This document shows, piece after piece, positions 1 through 8,790 of a DNA stretch of 64,000 nt (its first letter is position 1; the number at the start of each line of letters is the position of its first letter). The notes under the pieces were generated by a model. It worked only from the letters and a program-made list of their open reading frames with translations. It made no database searches and was not told the origin of the DNA. This DNA comes from Cupriavidus sp. EM10 (GTDB lineage Bacteria; Pseudomonadota; Gammaproteobacteria; Burkholderiales; Burkholderiaceae): NCBI RefSeq assembly GCF_018729255.1, contig NZ_CP076060.1:2294001-2358000 (forward strand). Reading direction: 5' to 3'. The translations under genes and the position numbers were made by a program.

Positions 1-1007
1 TGACCGTGCAGACCGACGAGAACCTGGTCAGCGTGCCGCTGCTGTCCGGCGGCAGCGCCAGCGTCAGCAACGAGATCCTGATCCCGGCGTTCCGCGTGGG
101 CAGCAACAACCAGATGCAGTTCCGCTTCCATATCGATTCGCAGAAGACCGGGCTCTGCTCGTCCAGCGCCGCCAACGTGGCGCGCGCCGCCGTGGACCCC
201 GATTCGTCGATCGACTTCAGCGGCTTCCGCCACCACGCGGCGCTGCCGAACCTGGCGTTCTTTGCCAACAGCGGCTATCCGTTTACGCGCATGGCCGACC
301 TGGCCGATACCGCCATCGTGATTCCCGACGCGCCCACCGGCATCGACCAGGAAACGCTGCTGACCGTGCTGGGCCATATGGGCAAGTGGACCGGGCTGCC
401 GTCGCTGCGCGTGACCGTGACGCCCGCCAAGGCCATCGATTCGGTCAAGGACCGCGACCTGGTGATCATCGGCACCGGCAGCGCCGCCCAGGTGCTGCAG
501 CAGTGGGGCAAGTCGCTGCCGCTGCTGATCGAGCGCGGCAAGACCGAGATCGCCCTGCGCGACCAGCGTTCGCATGCGTGGTCGAACTGGCTGAGCGGCC
601 TGGACGCCGAGAACATCTCGCCGGCCGGGCGCGCAATCCTGACCGCGGATGGGCCGCTTGCGGCGCTGATCGGTTTCGAATCGCCTTACGCCGAACGCCG
701 CAGCGTGGTGGCGCTGACCGCTTCCGCCGACGACCGCGTGCGCGACGTGCTGGACGTGCTGGAGGACCCCGGCAAGGTGGCGCAGATCCGTGGCGACCTG
801 ACCGTCATCCGGCAGCGCGACCTGGAGGGCCTGCGGCTGGGCGATGTCTACTACGTCGGCAACCTGCCCTGGTACGCCCGGCTGTGGATGACGATGTCGA
901 CGCACCCCGCCCTGCTGGCGATTGCCGGCATCCTGGCCGGCCTGCTGGTGGCGCTGACGTTGTTCTGGGCGCTGAGCCGTCTGGCGGCACGCCGCAACGG
1001 AGGCTGA
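1..1007 (+). CDS. bcsB: Cellulose synthase periplasmic regulatory subunit BcsB (5' truncated by window edge)
   Basis: Partial gene: the reading frame is open from base 3, so the true start lies upstream of the window. BcsB is the periplasmic partner of the BcsA synthase and guides nascent glucan through the periplasm. The visible part is the C-terminal half of the family, ending in a hydrophobic anchor (about the last 35 residues, LLAIAGILAGLLVALTLFWA, then basic residues) as expected for the helix that packs on BcsA. The stop is one base before the bcsZ start, so the two are co-transcribed. Unusually, bcsA is not directly linked on this side but lies about 8 kb downstream. Identification is by family resemblance and operon context. 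Confidence 0.9.
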   Translation, partial: TVQTDENLVSVPLLSGGSASVSNEILIPAFRVGSNNQMQFRFHIDSQKTGLCSSSAANVARAAVDPDSSIDFSGFRHHAALPNLAFFANSGYPFTRMADLADTAIVIPDAPTGIDQETLLTVLGHMGKWTGLPSLRVTVTPAKAIDSVKDRDLVIIGTGSAAQVLQQWGKSLPLLIERGKTEIALRDQRSHAWSNWLSGLDAENISPAGRAILTADGPLAALIGFESPYAERRSVVALTASADDRVRDVLDVLEDPGKVAQIRGDLTVIRQRDLEGLRLGDVYYVGNLPWYARLWMTMSTHPALLAIAGILAGLLVALTLFWALSRLAARRNGG

Positions 1008-1008
1008 C

Positions 1009-2187
1009 ATGCGGCGGGCACCGGCCTGGCTGCGGCGCGCAACCCTACGCTGTGCCATCGCGTGCGCGCTGGGCGGCACGGCCCTGTCCGCCCTCGCCGC
1101 GCAATGCCCGTGGGCGGACTGGGACACCTTCCGCCGCGACACGATCAGCCAGGATGGGCGCGTGATCGACGGCAGCAGCAACCAGCAGGTGACGGTGTCC
1201 GAAGGGCAATCGTATGGCCTGTTCTTCGCGCTCGTGGCCAACGACCGCGCCACTTTCGACCGCGTGCTGGCCTGGACCGAGAACAACCTCGCCCAGGGCG
1301 ACCTGACGGCCCACCTGCCCGCGTGGATCTGGGGCAAGCGCACCGAGGGCGAGCAGGCCGGCACGTGGGGCGTGATCGACCCGAATCCCGCCTCGGATGC
1401 CGACCTGTGGATCGCCTACGCGCTGCTGGAAGCCGGCCGGCTCTGGAACGAGCGGCGCTACACCGCGCTCGGCACGCTGGTGGCGCGGCGCGTGCTGCGC
1501 GAGGAAACGGCCGTCCTGCCGGGGCTTGGCCGCACGGTCCTGCCCGGCCCGGTCGGCTTTCATCCCGCCCCGGACACGTGGCGGCTGAACCCCAGCTATG
1601 TGCCCCTGCCCGTGATGCGCCGGCTCGCCGCCGCGCTCGGGGCGGAAGACGGCGGCTGGAAAACGCTGGTCGATACGTCGGCACGCCTGATCGTCGATAC
1701 GGCGCCCAAGGGCTTCTCGCCGGACTGGGTGATCTATCGCAAGGGCCACGGCTTCCAGCCCGATACCCAGACGCAGGCCGGCGGATCGTACAACGCGATC
1801 CGCGTCTACCTGTGGGCCGGCATGACGGCGCCGCGCGATGCGTCGCGGACCTCGGTCCTGCACGCCTTCCGCCCGATGGCCGACTATGTGGTGGCCCATG
1901 GGCACCCGCCCGAGCGCGTCGACACGCAGGCTGGCACGTTCGGGCCCAACGCGGGCAACGCGGGCTTTTCCGCCGCCGTGGCGCCCTACCTGGCCGCGCT
2001 GGGGCTGGGCGATGCCGCGCGCGCGCAGGCCGGCCGCACCCGCACGATGGCCGCGCAGGCGCCGCTGGGCTACTACAGCCAGGTGCTGGCGTTGTTCGGC
2101 CTGGGCCATCTCGACGGACACTTCCGCTTCGAAGCGGACGGCACGCTGGTGCCGGCCTGGACATCCACATGCCCCGCACCGCGCTAG
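1009..2187 (+). CDS. bcsZ: Periplasmic endo-1,4-beta-glucanase BcsZ (GH8)
   Basis: 392 aa glycoside hydrolase family 8 cellulase that trims cellulose in the periplasm during synthesis and export. A signal peptide is clear: basic start (MRRAPAWLRR), hydrophobic core, and a cleavage-like ALA-AQ near residue 30. The GH8 motif VSEGQSYGLFFAL holds the likely acid Glu, and SDADLWIAYALLEAG holds the conserved Asp. Length fits the family (about 370 aa). The start follows the bcsB stop by one base. The 3' end overlaps bcsC by 19 bp, which suggests translational coupling. Known family role; activity here is inferred. Confidence 0.95.
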   Translation: MRRAPAWLRRATLRCAIACALGGTALSALAAQCPWADWDTFRRDTISQDGRVIDGSSNQQVTVSEGQSYGLFFALVANDRATFDRVLAWTENNLAQGDLTAHLPAWIWGKRTEGEQAGTWGVIDPNPASDADLWIAYALLEAGRLWNERRYTALGTLVARRVLREETAVLPGLGRTVLPGPVGFHPAPDTWRLNPSYVPLPVMRRLAAALGAEDGGWKTLVDTSARLIVDTAPKGFSPDWVIYRKGHGFQPDTQTQAGGSYNAIRVYLWAGMTAPRDASRTSVLHAFRPMADYVVAHGHPPERVDTQAGTFGPNAGNAGFSAAVAPYLAALGLGDAARAQAGRTRTMAAQAPLGYYSQVLALFGLGHLDGHFRFEADGTLVPAWTSTCPAPR

Positions 2188-5100
2188 CCTCCACGCTGGC
2201 GCTGGTGCTGGCCAGTACCGCCATGCCTGCCCTTGCCGCAGACCCCACCCCCGCCTCGCGCGCCGCGCCCTCGCCCCAGATGGCGCAGCTGCTGGCGTCC
2301 GCGCGGATGTGGGAGGCCCACAACCGGGCGGACATGGCGCGCGGCATCCTGGACAAGGCGCTGCTGATCGATCCGAACCAGCCCGAGGCACTGAAGCTGA
2401 TGGGCCTGATCGAAATCCGCTCCAACCGGCCGGCCGAGGCAGAGAAATTCCTCAAGCGGCTGCGCACGGTGTCGCCCGACAGCCCGGCCACGCAGGAGCT
2501 TGACGACGCATACCGCATCGCCACGCGCGACAAGCGCGAGATGGCCAACGTGCGGCTGCTGTCGCGCAGCGGCCAGGACGAAGAGGCGGTGCAGCGGCTG
2601 CGCAAGCTGTTCCCGCGCGGCGCACCGGCGGGCAGCCTGGCGCGCGACTACTACCGCATCCTGTCCGGCACGCCGGCCGGGCGCACGCAGGCCATCGCCG
2701 AACTGCGCCAACGCACCCGCGCCAATCCGAACGACCTGCAGCTGAAGCTGGCGCTGGGCGACCTGCTGACCGACCGCGAGGCCACGCGTCAGGAAGGCAT
2801 CGCCCTGCTCTACGAGATCACGCAGCGGCCCGAGGGCGACCGCGCCACGGCGCTCGATATCTGGCGGCGCACGCTGTATCGCGTCAACGAGGATCCGGCC
2901 TACTATGTCTGGTTCGAGCGCTACCTGAAGGAAGCGCCCGACGACAAGGCCGCGCAAGACACGCTGGCCGCGCTGGGCAAGAAGGTGGCGGCGCAGAAGC
3001 AGCTGGAGGCCGACCCGGCCTATCGCGCCCGCCAGCGCGGGCTGGCGCAGCTGGAGCGCGGCCAGCTCAAGGATGCCGACATCGCGCTGCAGCAGGCCTA
3101 CCAGAAGCGCCGCAACGATGCCGAAGTGGTGGGTGGCCTGGGGCTGGTGCGCCTGCGCGAGGGCCGGCACGACGAAGCCCGCGAACTGTTCACGCGCGCC
3201 AACCAGATCGATCCCGGCAACAAATGGCGCAGCCTGATCGCCACGGCCACGTTCTGGGGCACGGTGGCCAAGGCGCGCGAGGCGAACCGCCAGGGCAAGC
3301 CCGCCGACGCCGAACAGCTGGCGCGCCAGGCGCTGGCGCAGCAGCCGGGCAACGAGGACGCGCAGAACATCCTGGCCGAATCACTGGTGGCCCAGAACAA
3401 GGATCGCGAGGCCGAGACGCTGCTGCGGCAGATGCTGGCACGGCCCAAGCCCGATATCGGCGCGCTGAAGACCCTGGTGGGCATCCTGCAGAAGGAAGGC
3501 CGCGATGCCGAGGTGGAGCCGTTGATCGCCAGCCAGGCGTCGCGCATGAAGGGATCCGCGGCCGAACTGCGCGATATGCGGGCCGACCTGCTGTCGGTAC
3601 GCGCGGACCAGGCGCTGGCCCGGCAGAAGCGTAGCCCGGCCATCCGCGACCTGGAAGATGCGATCCGCCTGCGGCCCGACGATCCATGGATGCGCTTCAC
3701 GCTGGCGCGCGTCTATCGCGACCTGAACCTGCCCGCGCTGGGTCGCAGTGTCATGGACGACGGCATGCGCGCCGCGCCCGGCAACGAGATGCGCTATGCC
3801 AGCGCGCTCTACCTGAACAGTGTCGACGATATCGATGCCGCCGCCTCGACGCTGGCCGCCGTGCCGGAAGCCAGCCGCTCGGAGGGCATGCGCAACCTGG
3901 CCCACAACCTGGCCGCGCAACGGATGCTGCGCGATGCGCGCCAGATGGTGGCCGGGGGCCAGGACGACGAAGCGCGCCGGCTGCTGGACCAGGCCGCCGT
4001 GGAAGCGAAGGACGATCCGCACATGCTGGCGTCGATCGGCCGCGAATGGATCTCGCTGGGCGAAAGCGACAATGGCCTGCGGCTGGTCAGCGACTGGCTG
4101 GCTGCGCATCAGCAGGAGCCCAATCTCGATATCCGCCTGCGCTACGGCGAACTGCTGGCCGCCGCCGACCGCGACGACGCCCTGCGCCAATGGATCGCCG
4201 ATTCCACCGCCATGCCCGACATCACCGCCGAGCAGCGCGCGGATTTTGCCGACCAGTCGCTGCGGCTGGCGCTGCGCGACACCGACCGCCAGATCGCGGC
4301 AGGCGACCTGCGGCGGGCGCAGCAGGTGCTGTACGCGGTGCCGGCCGAACAGCAGGCCGACCGCCGCTGGCTGCTGGAACTGGCGGACCTGGGCCAGGCC
4401 GGCGGCGACTACAAGGGCGCGGCCGACGCCGCGCGGCAGGTGCTGGCCACGCAGCCGCACGATGCCGGCGCCCAGCTGACGCTGGCGCGCCAGTACGAAC
4501 TGATGGGCCAGACCGGCCCGGCGCTCGACATCGTGCGCACGGTGCTGGCGGAAACGCCGGAAGACGACATCGACACGCGGCTGTCGATCGCGCGCCGCTT
4601 CACCGCGATGCGGCATGAGGACGAGGCCGCGCAGGTGGTGGACGACCTGGACGCACGCTTTCCGAACCGCGCCGACGTCACCGTGCAGCGCGGCCGCATT
4701 GCGCAGTCGCGCGGCGATTTCGACGAGGCCGCCGGCCTCTATCGCGCGGCCCTGCCGCTGGAGCAGCGCGAAAGCGTGCTGCCCGGCCCTGAAGGCACGC
4801 CGGCCCAGCGCGCGCTGGCCGGTCTGGAAGCGCGTCGCGAGGGCGAGGTGGCCACAGCCGTCATGCAGTCGAACAAGTCGGGCGACGATGGCATCTCGCG
4901 GCTGCACGCCACCGAGATCCCGCTCTACGTGCGCATTCCGCACGGCTACACCGGCCACGCCTTCTTCCATGCCGATACCGTGCTGCTCGATGCCGGCACG
5001 CTGCGCGGCGGCGCGCCGGTGCGCAACCTGGAGTTCGGCAAGATCCCCGCGCTCGGCAACGCCGGGCTGGGCAATATCGGCCAGACCGACAAGGGCGTGG

Positions 5101-5963
5101 CCCTGGCGGCAGGCTACGAATACAACGGCGCCTACAACAGCTGGCGCGCCGATATCGGCACCACGCCGCTCGGCTTCCTGGAAAGCACGGTGGTGGGGGG
5201 CCTGCGTTATCGGGCGGACCTGGGCGCGCAGTCGGTGACCGTGGATGTGTCGCGCCGCGCGCAGACCAGTTCGCTGATCTCGTACGCGGGCGCCCGCGAT
5301 CCGGTGACGGGGGAGCGCTGGGGCGGCATCGTGCGCAATGGCGTCCACTTGCGCTATGCGCGCGACGTGGGCCGGCTGGGCCTGTTTGCCGACGTCGGGG
5401 CCGGCCTCTACACTGGTGACAACGTCAAGAACAACCGCGAAGTGACGCTGCGGACAGGATTCGATGTGCCGGTCTACACCCAGCGGGATCAGCGCGTGAC
5501 CAGCGGCCTGGTCTTCAACTGGTGGCACTACTCGGAAAACCAGCGCTTCTACACGTTTGGCCACGGCGGCTACTACAGCCCGCAGCGCTATATTTCCGTG
5601 GGCCTGCCGCTGGACTGGACCGGCCGCTACGCAAAGTGGTCGTGGCGCCTGCTGGGCTCCGCCGGTTGGTCGTGGACCTATGAGGACGCCGCGCCGTTCT
5701 TCCCGACGCGGCCCGACTTGCAGGCGCTAAGCGGCAATGCCACCTATGGCGGCGGGTCGGGCGGCGGCTTCAGCTACACGGTGGGCGCGACGGTCGAATA
5801 CACGTTTGCGCCGCACTGGGTGGTCGGGGCCGGGTTCTCGATCGACCGCTCGCGCGACTACGCGCCGAATCGCGCCATGGCCTGGCTGCGCTATCTGTTC
5901 GACAAGCGCGAGCTGCCGGTGCCATTCCCGCCAACGCCGGTGCGGCCGTATTCGGCCTATTGA
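2169..5963 (+). CDS. bcsC: Cellulose export outer-membrane TPR porin BcsC
   Basis: 1264 aa protein combining a long periplasmic superhelix of TPR-type repeats (about residues 30-930) with a C-terminal outer-membrane beta-barrel (about 950-1264, aromatic-rich, ending RPYSAY). It conducts cellulose across the outer membrane. The ATG at 2169 is chosen because it immediately gives a signal peptide (MPRTALASTLALVLASTAMPALAA) inside the end of bcsZ; the frame is open far upstream but that stretch does not resemble BcsC. Size is close to the E. coli protein (about 1,157 aa) or slightly longer. No frameshift is seen. Confidence 0.94.
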   Translation: MPRTALASTLALVLASTAMPALAADPTPASRAAPSPQMAQLLASARMWEAHNRADMARGILDKALLIDPNQPEALKLMGLIEIRSNRPAEAEKFLKRLRTVSPDSPATQELDDAYRIATRDKREMANVRLLSRSGQDEEAVQRLRKLFPRGAPAGSLARDYYRILSGTPAGRTQAIAELRQRTRANPNDLQLKLALGDLLTDREATRQEGIALLYEITQRPEGDRATALDIWRRTLYRVNEDPAYYVWFERYLKEAPDDKAAQDTLAALGKKVAAQKQLEADPAYRARQRGLAQLERGQLKDADIALQQAYQKRRNDAEVVGGLGLVRLREGRHDEARELFTRANQIDPGNKWRSLIATATFWGTVAKAREANRQGKPADAEQLARQALAQQPGNEDAQNILAESLVAQNKDREAETLLRQMLARPKPDIGALKTLVGILQKEGRDAEVEPLIASQASRMKGSAAELRDMRADLLSVRADQALARQKRSPAIRDLEDAIRLRPDDPWMRFTLARVYRDLNLPALGRSVMDDGMRAAPGNEMRYASALYLNSVDDIDAAASTLAAVPEASRSEGMRNLAHNLAAQRMLRDARQMVAGGQDDEARRLLDQAAVEAKDDPHMLASIGREWISLGESDNGLRLVSDWLAAHQQEPNLDIRLRYGELLAAADRDDALRQWIADSTAMPDITAEQRADFADQSLRLALRDTDRQIAAGDLRRAQQVLYAVPAEQQADRRWLLELADLGQAGGDYKGAADAARQVLATQPHDAGAQLTLARQYELMGQTGPALDIVRTVLAETPEDDIDTRLSIARRFTAMRHEDEAAQVVDDLDARFPNRADVTVQRGRIAQSRGDFDEAAGLYRAALPLEQRESVLPGPEGTPAQRALAGLEARREGEVATAVMQSNKSGDDGISRLHATEIPLYVRIPHGYTGHAFFHADTVLLDAGTLRGGAPVRNLEFGKIPALGNAGLGNIGQTDKGVALAAGYEYNGAYNSWRADIGTTPLGFLESTVVGGLRYRADLGAQSVTVDVSRRAQTSSLISYAGARDPVTGERWGGIVRNGVHLRYARDVGRLGLFADVGAGLYTGDNVKNNREVTLRTGFDVPVYTQRDQRVTSGLVFNWWHYSENQRFYTFGHGGYYSPQRYISVGLPLDWTGRYAKWSWRLLGSAGWSWTYEDAAPFFPTRPDLQALSGNATYGGGSGGGFSYTVGATVEYTFAPHWVVGAGFSIDRSRDYAPNRAMAWLRYLFDKRELPVPFPPTPVRPYSAY

Positions 5964-5971
5964 GCGGCACC

Positions 5972-7804
5972 ATGAGCCAGGGACCCGCGATGAACGACGC
6001 CGTACGCACTTCCGCCCCACCCCGCACCGCGCCCCAGCGCGCGCCGCTGACCTCGCGGCTGCTGGCCCGCACGATGCTGGCCATCGAAGGGCTGGCTCCG
6101 GCCCTGGCCACGCTGGCGCCGGGCCGGGCGCACGTGGTCTATGCCAGGCCATCCCCGGCGCGCGATGCGCTGTTCTGGCAGACCGCCGCCAGCGCGCTGC
6201 GCGGGCCGGCCTGCGTGCTGTCCAGCCGCGACGCCGATGGCATCGCCAGTGCGCTGCGCGAACATGGTCTCGATATCGAGGTGAACCGCGCGCTCCACGC
6301 GCGGGCCAACCTGTGCGCCCTGCGCCCGGCCGCAGGCCGTGCGGGCATCGATGCCCTGATCGAAGCGCTGGACGCGCTGGTCGAGCAGTGCGGCGCGCGC
6401 GGCACGACCTTCCTTCTCGAAGGCGCGGAAGCGTTCCTGAGCTGGCACGATGCCGCAGCGCTGGCGCATGAAGGCGTGCGGCTTTGCGAATGGTGCGCCG
6501 GCGAGCGCTGCGCGCTGTTGCTGGTGCTGGCGCCGCCCACCGCCGATGAAGGCCAGCCGGCGCCGGACCTGCACGGCTTTCACGGCCGCTTTGCCGGCGC
6601 GGTGCAGTTGTCGCAGCAGCAGGGGCAATACACGTGGGAGGTGGCCTTCTGGCGCGACAACCAGGCGGTGGTGGCCGGCGAGGTGCTGCGCCTGCGCTTC
6701 GCGCCCAACGAACATCGCCTGATGGTGGCATCGGACACCTATGGCGATGCCATCGAGGATGCCGGACTGCTGGCGCCCGACGAACAACGGGTAATCGTCA
6801 GCCGCGACGCGGTGCTGCGCGAGCGCTACATCCCCGAGGACTGGCGCGTGGTGGACAGCAACGAGGCCGCCGTGGCCACGGCCAGCAAGTCGGTGGCGGC
6901 CACCGTGGTGCTGCACTATGCCGGCATGCGCGACCTGGAAATCCTGGCCGGCCAGGTGCACCGGCTGCGCCGCAGTGCCGGACGCGCGCTGAAAATCGTG
7001 ATCCGCGAGGATCGCGAGGCGATGCGCCAGCACTATGAGCTGCTGATGCTGAACCTGGGCGCCAACGCCGTGGTGGCGCAGCGCACGCCGTTCGCGCGCA
7101 TGCAGGCCATGATCGACGGCCTGCAGGGCCAGGTGTTCTCGCGGCCAATCCTGGTGGACTATCACACTGCCCTGTCGGCCGTGTTGACGACCACGGCCAG
7201 CGGCTATGTCACGGCGTCGACCTTCGTGGCGCTGGTGCGCGATGCCATCGAGCGCAGCCGCATGATCCGCCTGCCGCACGTGCTGCTGCAGTTGCCGCTG
7301 CTGCCCGAGGTAGCCCATGTCGACGCGCTGCGCGCCTGCCAGATGAGCCGCGCCGGCGACCTGTGCACGGCCGGCAGCGACAGCCTCTATGCCTTCTTCT
7401 TCGCCTGCCGCATGGACGACGTGGATGCGGTCTGCCAGCGCGTGTTCAAGCGCCCGATGGCGGACCTGTTCCAGGGCGACCTGCGCAGCGGCGACAACGA
7501 GTCGATCGCAGCCGAACTGGCCCGGTTCGAGGCCGAGATCGCCGAGTTTCCGCCGCCGGACTACAGCACGTGGCTACCGGCGCAGGCGAAGCGCCCCGAC
7601 CAGGTAGATCAGGTTGAAGTTGCCGAGGCAGGCGCCACGGGGCTGGGAACCGGCGCCATGGCCGATACAGCCATGGAACCCGCGCCCCACGCGCCCCACG
7701 CGCCCCCCGCGCTACCGCTGACGGCGCCCCGGCGCGCCAGCCCGAACGCCGCCCCGCGTGCGGTGCCGGAGCATTACCCGGTTCCCCTCAAACGTCAGGA
7801 CTGA
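5972..7804 (+). CDS. bcsE: c-di-GMP-binding cellulose biosynthesis protein BcsE
   Basis: About 610 aa cytosolic protein of the BcsE family, which binds c-di-GMP through a GIL domain and boosts the Bcs secretion complex. The R-x-G-D motif of the GIL domain is visible as RAGD at residues 460-463, followed by DSLYAFFFACR and DLFQGDLRSGD. The N-terminal part looks like the degenerate RecA-like portion of BcsE. The last about 70 residues are Pro/Ala-rich and probably disordered. Start is uncertain: a TTG at 5960 overlaps the bcsC stop; ATG 5972 and ATG 5990 (preceded by AGGGA) are better. In enterobacteria bcsE is divergent from bcsQABZC; here it is inside one co-directional operon. Confidence 0.88.
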   Translation: MSQGPAMNDAVRTSAPPRTAPQRAPLTSRLLARTMLAIEGLAPALATLAPGRAHVVYARPSPARDALFWQTAASALRGPACVLSSRDADGIASALREHGLDIEVNRALHARANLCALRPAAGRAGIDALIEALDALVEQCGARGTTFLLEGAEAFLSWHDAAALAHEGVRLCEWCAGERCALLLVLAPPTADEGQPAPDLHGFHGRFAGAVQLSQQQGQYTWEVAFWRDNQAVVAGEVLRLRFAPNEHRLMVASDTYGDAIEDAGLLAPDEQRVIVSRDAVLRERYIPEDWRVVDSNEAAVATASKSVAATVVLHYAGMRDLEILAGQVHRLRRSAGRALKIVIREDREAMRQHYELLMLNLGANAVVAQRTPFARMQAMIDGLQGQVFSRPILVDYHTALSAVLTTTASGYVTASTFVALVRDAIERSRMIRLPHVLLQLPLLPEVAHVDALRACQMSRAGDLCTAGSDSLYAFFFACRMDDVDAVCQRVFKRPMADLFQGDLRSGDNESIAAELARFEAEIAEFPPPDYSTWLPAQAKRPDQVDQVEVAEAGATGLGTGAMADTAMEPAPHAPHAPPALPLTAPRRASPNAAPRAVPEHYPVPLKRQD

Positions 7805-7813
7805 AGACTGAAC

Positions 7814-8011
7814 ATGGCAACCTTTCTTGGCTACTTCATCTGGGGACTGATCCTGGCCGCGCCGCTGGCCTGGCTGACCTGGCGGCTGGACCTGCTGCGC
7901 TGGCTGCCGCGCTGGACCGCGCCCCGGCCGCGCCGCGCGGTACGGCTGCCGCCGCAGCTCGATGCGCTGGTGATCCGCGGCAAGCGCCAGTCTGGCGGAG
8001 GACGGCGATGA
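7814..8011 (+). CDS. bcsF: Small inner-membrane cellulose biosynthesis protein BcsF
   Basis: 65 aa protein with one N-terminal transmembrane helix (about residues 5-24, LGYFIWGLILAAPLAWLTW) and a basic cytosolic tail. Size, topology and position between bcsE and bcsQ match BcsF, the membrane anchor that recruits BcsE to the synthase complex in enterobacteria. Short length makes identity rest partly on synteny. It overlaps bcsQ by four bases (ATGA). Confidence 0.8.
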   Translation: MATFLGYFIWGLILAAPLAWLTWRLDLLRWLPRWTAPRPRRAVRLPPQLDALVIRGKRQSGGGRR

Positions 8012-8790
8012 GCACGACAATCCGCGCCGATGCCGCCACCATCGCCATCGTTTCCACGACGGGCGGGGCCGGCCGCAGCACGCTGACCGCCGAACTGGCG
8101 TCGCTGCTCACCTGGCGCAAGCATGCCGTGCTGGCCGTGGAATGCGACCCGCGCAATGTGCTGGGATTCCACTTCGGCCTGCGCGATATCCCGACGGACG
8201 GCATCGGCGCACACCTGCATGACGCCTCGCCGTCGGCCTGGGCGGCCAGCGGGCAACGCAGCGACGACGGCGTGCTGTTCGTCCCGTGGGGCGACAGCGC
8301 GGAGCTGGGCGCCATCGAACGGCTGGCCGCCAACTGGCTGGCGCGCCAGATCGGCCACGTCGACCTGCCGCCGCGCGGCGCCGTGCTGATCGACACCGCG
8401 CCCTGGCCGTCCGCCTATGCCGACCAGGCCATCGATGCCGCCGACCTGGTGCTGGTGCTGGTACCGGCCCAGCCCGAAACCTGCCTGACGCTGCGGCGCC
8501 TGACCGACAGCCTGGAGGCACGCGGCAAGACCGTCCGCTACCTGGCCACACGGCTGCAGCCGGCGCGGCAGCTGCATGTCGATATCGTGGCCATGCTGCA
8601 GGCGACGCTGGGCCACGCCATGCTGCCTTACCACGTCCACGAGGACAGCAGCGTGCCCGAGGCGCTGGCACGCAGCGAGTGCTTCAGCCGCAGCACGCCC
8701 CATTCGCAGGCCGCGCACGACCTGAACGGGCTGGCGTCGTGGCTGTCGGCGTGGATCGAATCGAACGTCATGCCCGGGAGCCAGTCATGA
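8008..8790 (+). CDS. bcsQ: MinD/ParA-like ATPase BcsQ with degenerate P-loop
   Basis: 260 aa SIMIBI-class protein; BcsQ pairs with BcsR and forms part of the cytosolic vestibule below BcsA. The deviant Walker A region reads STTGGAGRST (residues 16-25): Thr18 stands where the signature lysine is expected and Arg23 where the P-loop lysine is expected, so both canonical lysines are absent. E. coli BcsQ is also degenerate here (RGGVGTTT, from memory), so this is a family trait rather than damage. The downstream VLIDTAPWP matches a Walker B-type element. It overlaps bcsF and bcsA by ATGA junctions. Confidence 0.87.
   Translation: MSTTIRADAATIAIVSTTGGAGRSTLTAELASLLTWRKHAVLAVECDPRNVLGFHFGLRDIPTDGIGAHLHDASPSAWAASGQRSDDGVLFVPWGDSAELGAIERLAANWLARQIGHVDLPPRGAVLIDTAPWPSAYADQAIDAADLVLVLVPAQPETCLTLRRLTDSLEARGKTVRYLATRLQPARQLHVDIVAMLQATLGHAMLPYHVHEDSSVPEALARSECFSRSTPHSQAAHDLNGLASWLSAWIESNVMPGSQS

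Noticed and set aside
1062..2168. Upstream extension of the bcsC frame through bcsZ
   Set aside because: Translation is Arg/Pro/Gly-rich shadow of bcsZ; a signal peptide starts exactly at ATG 2169.
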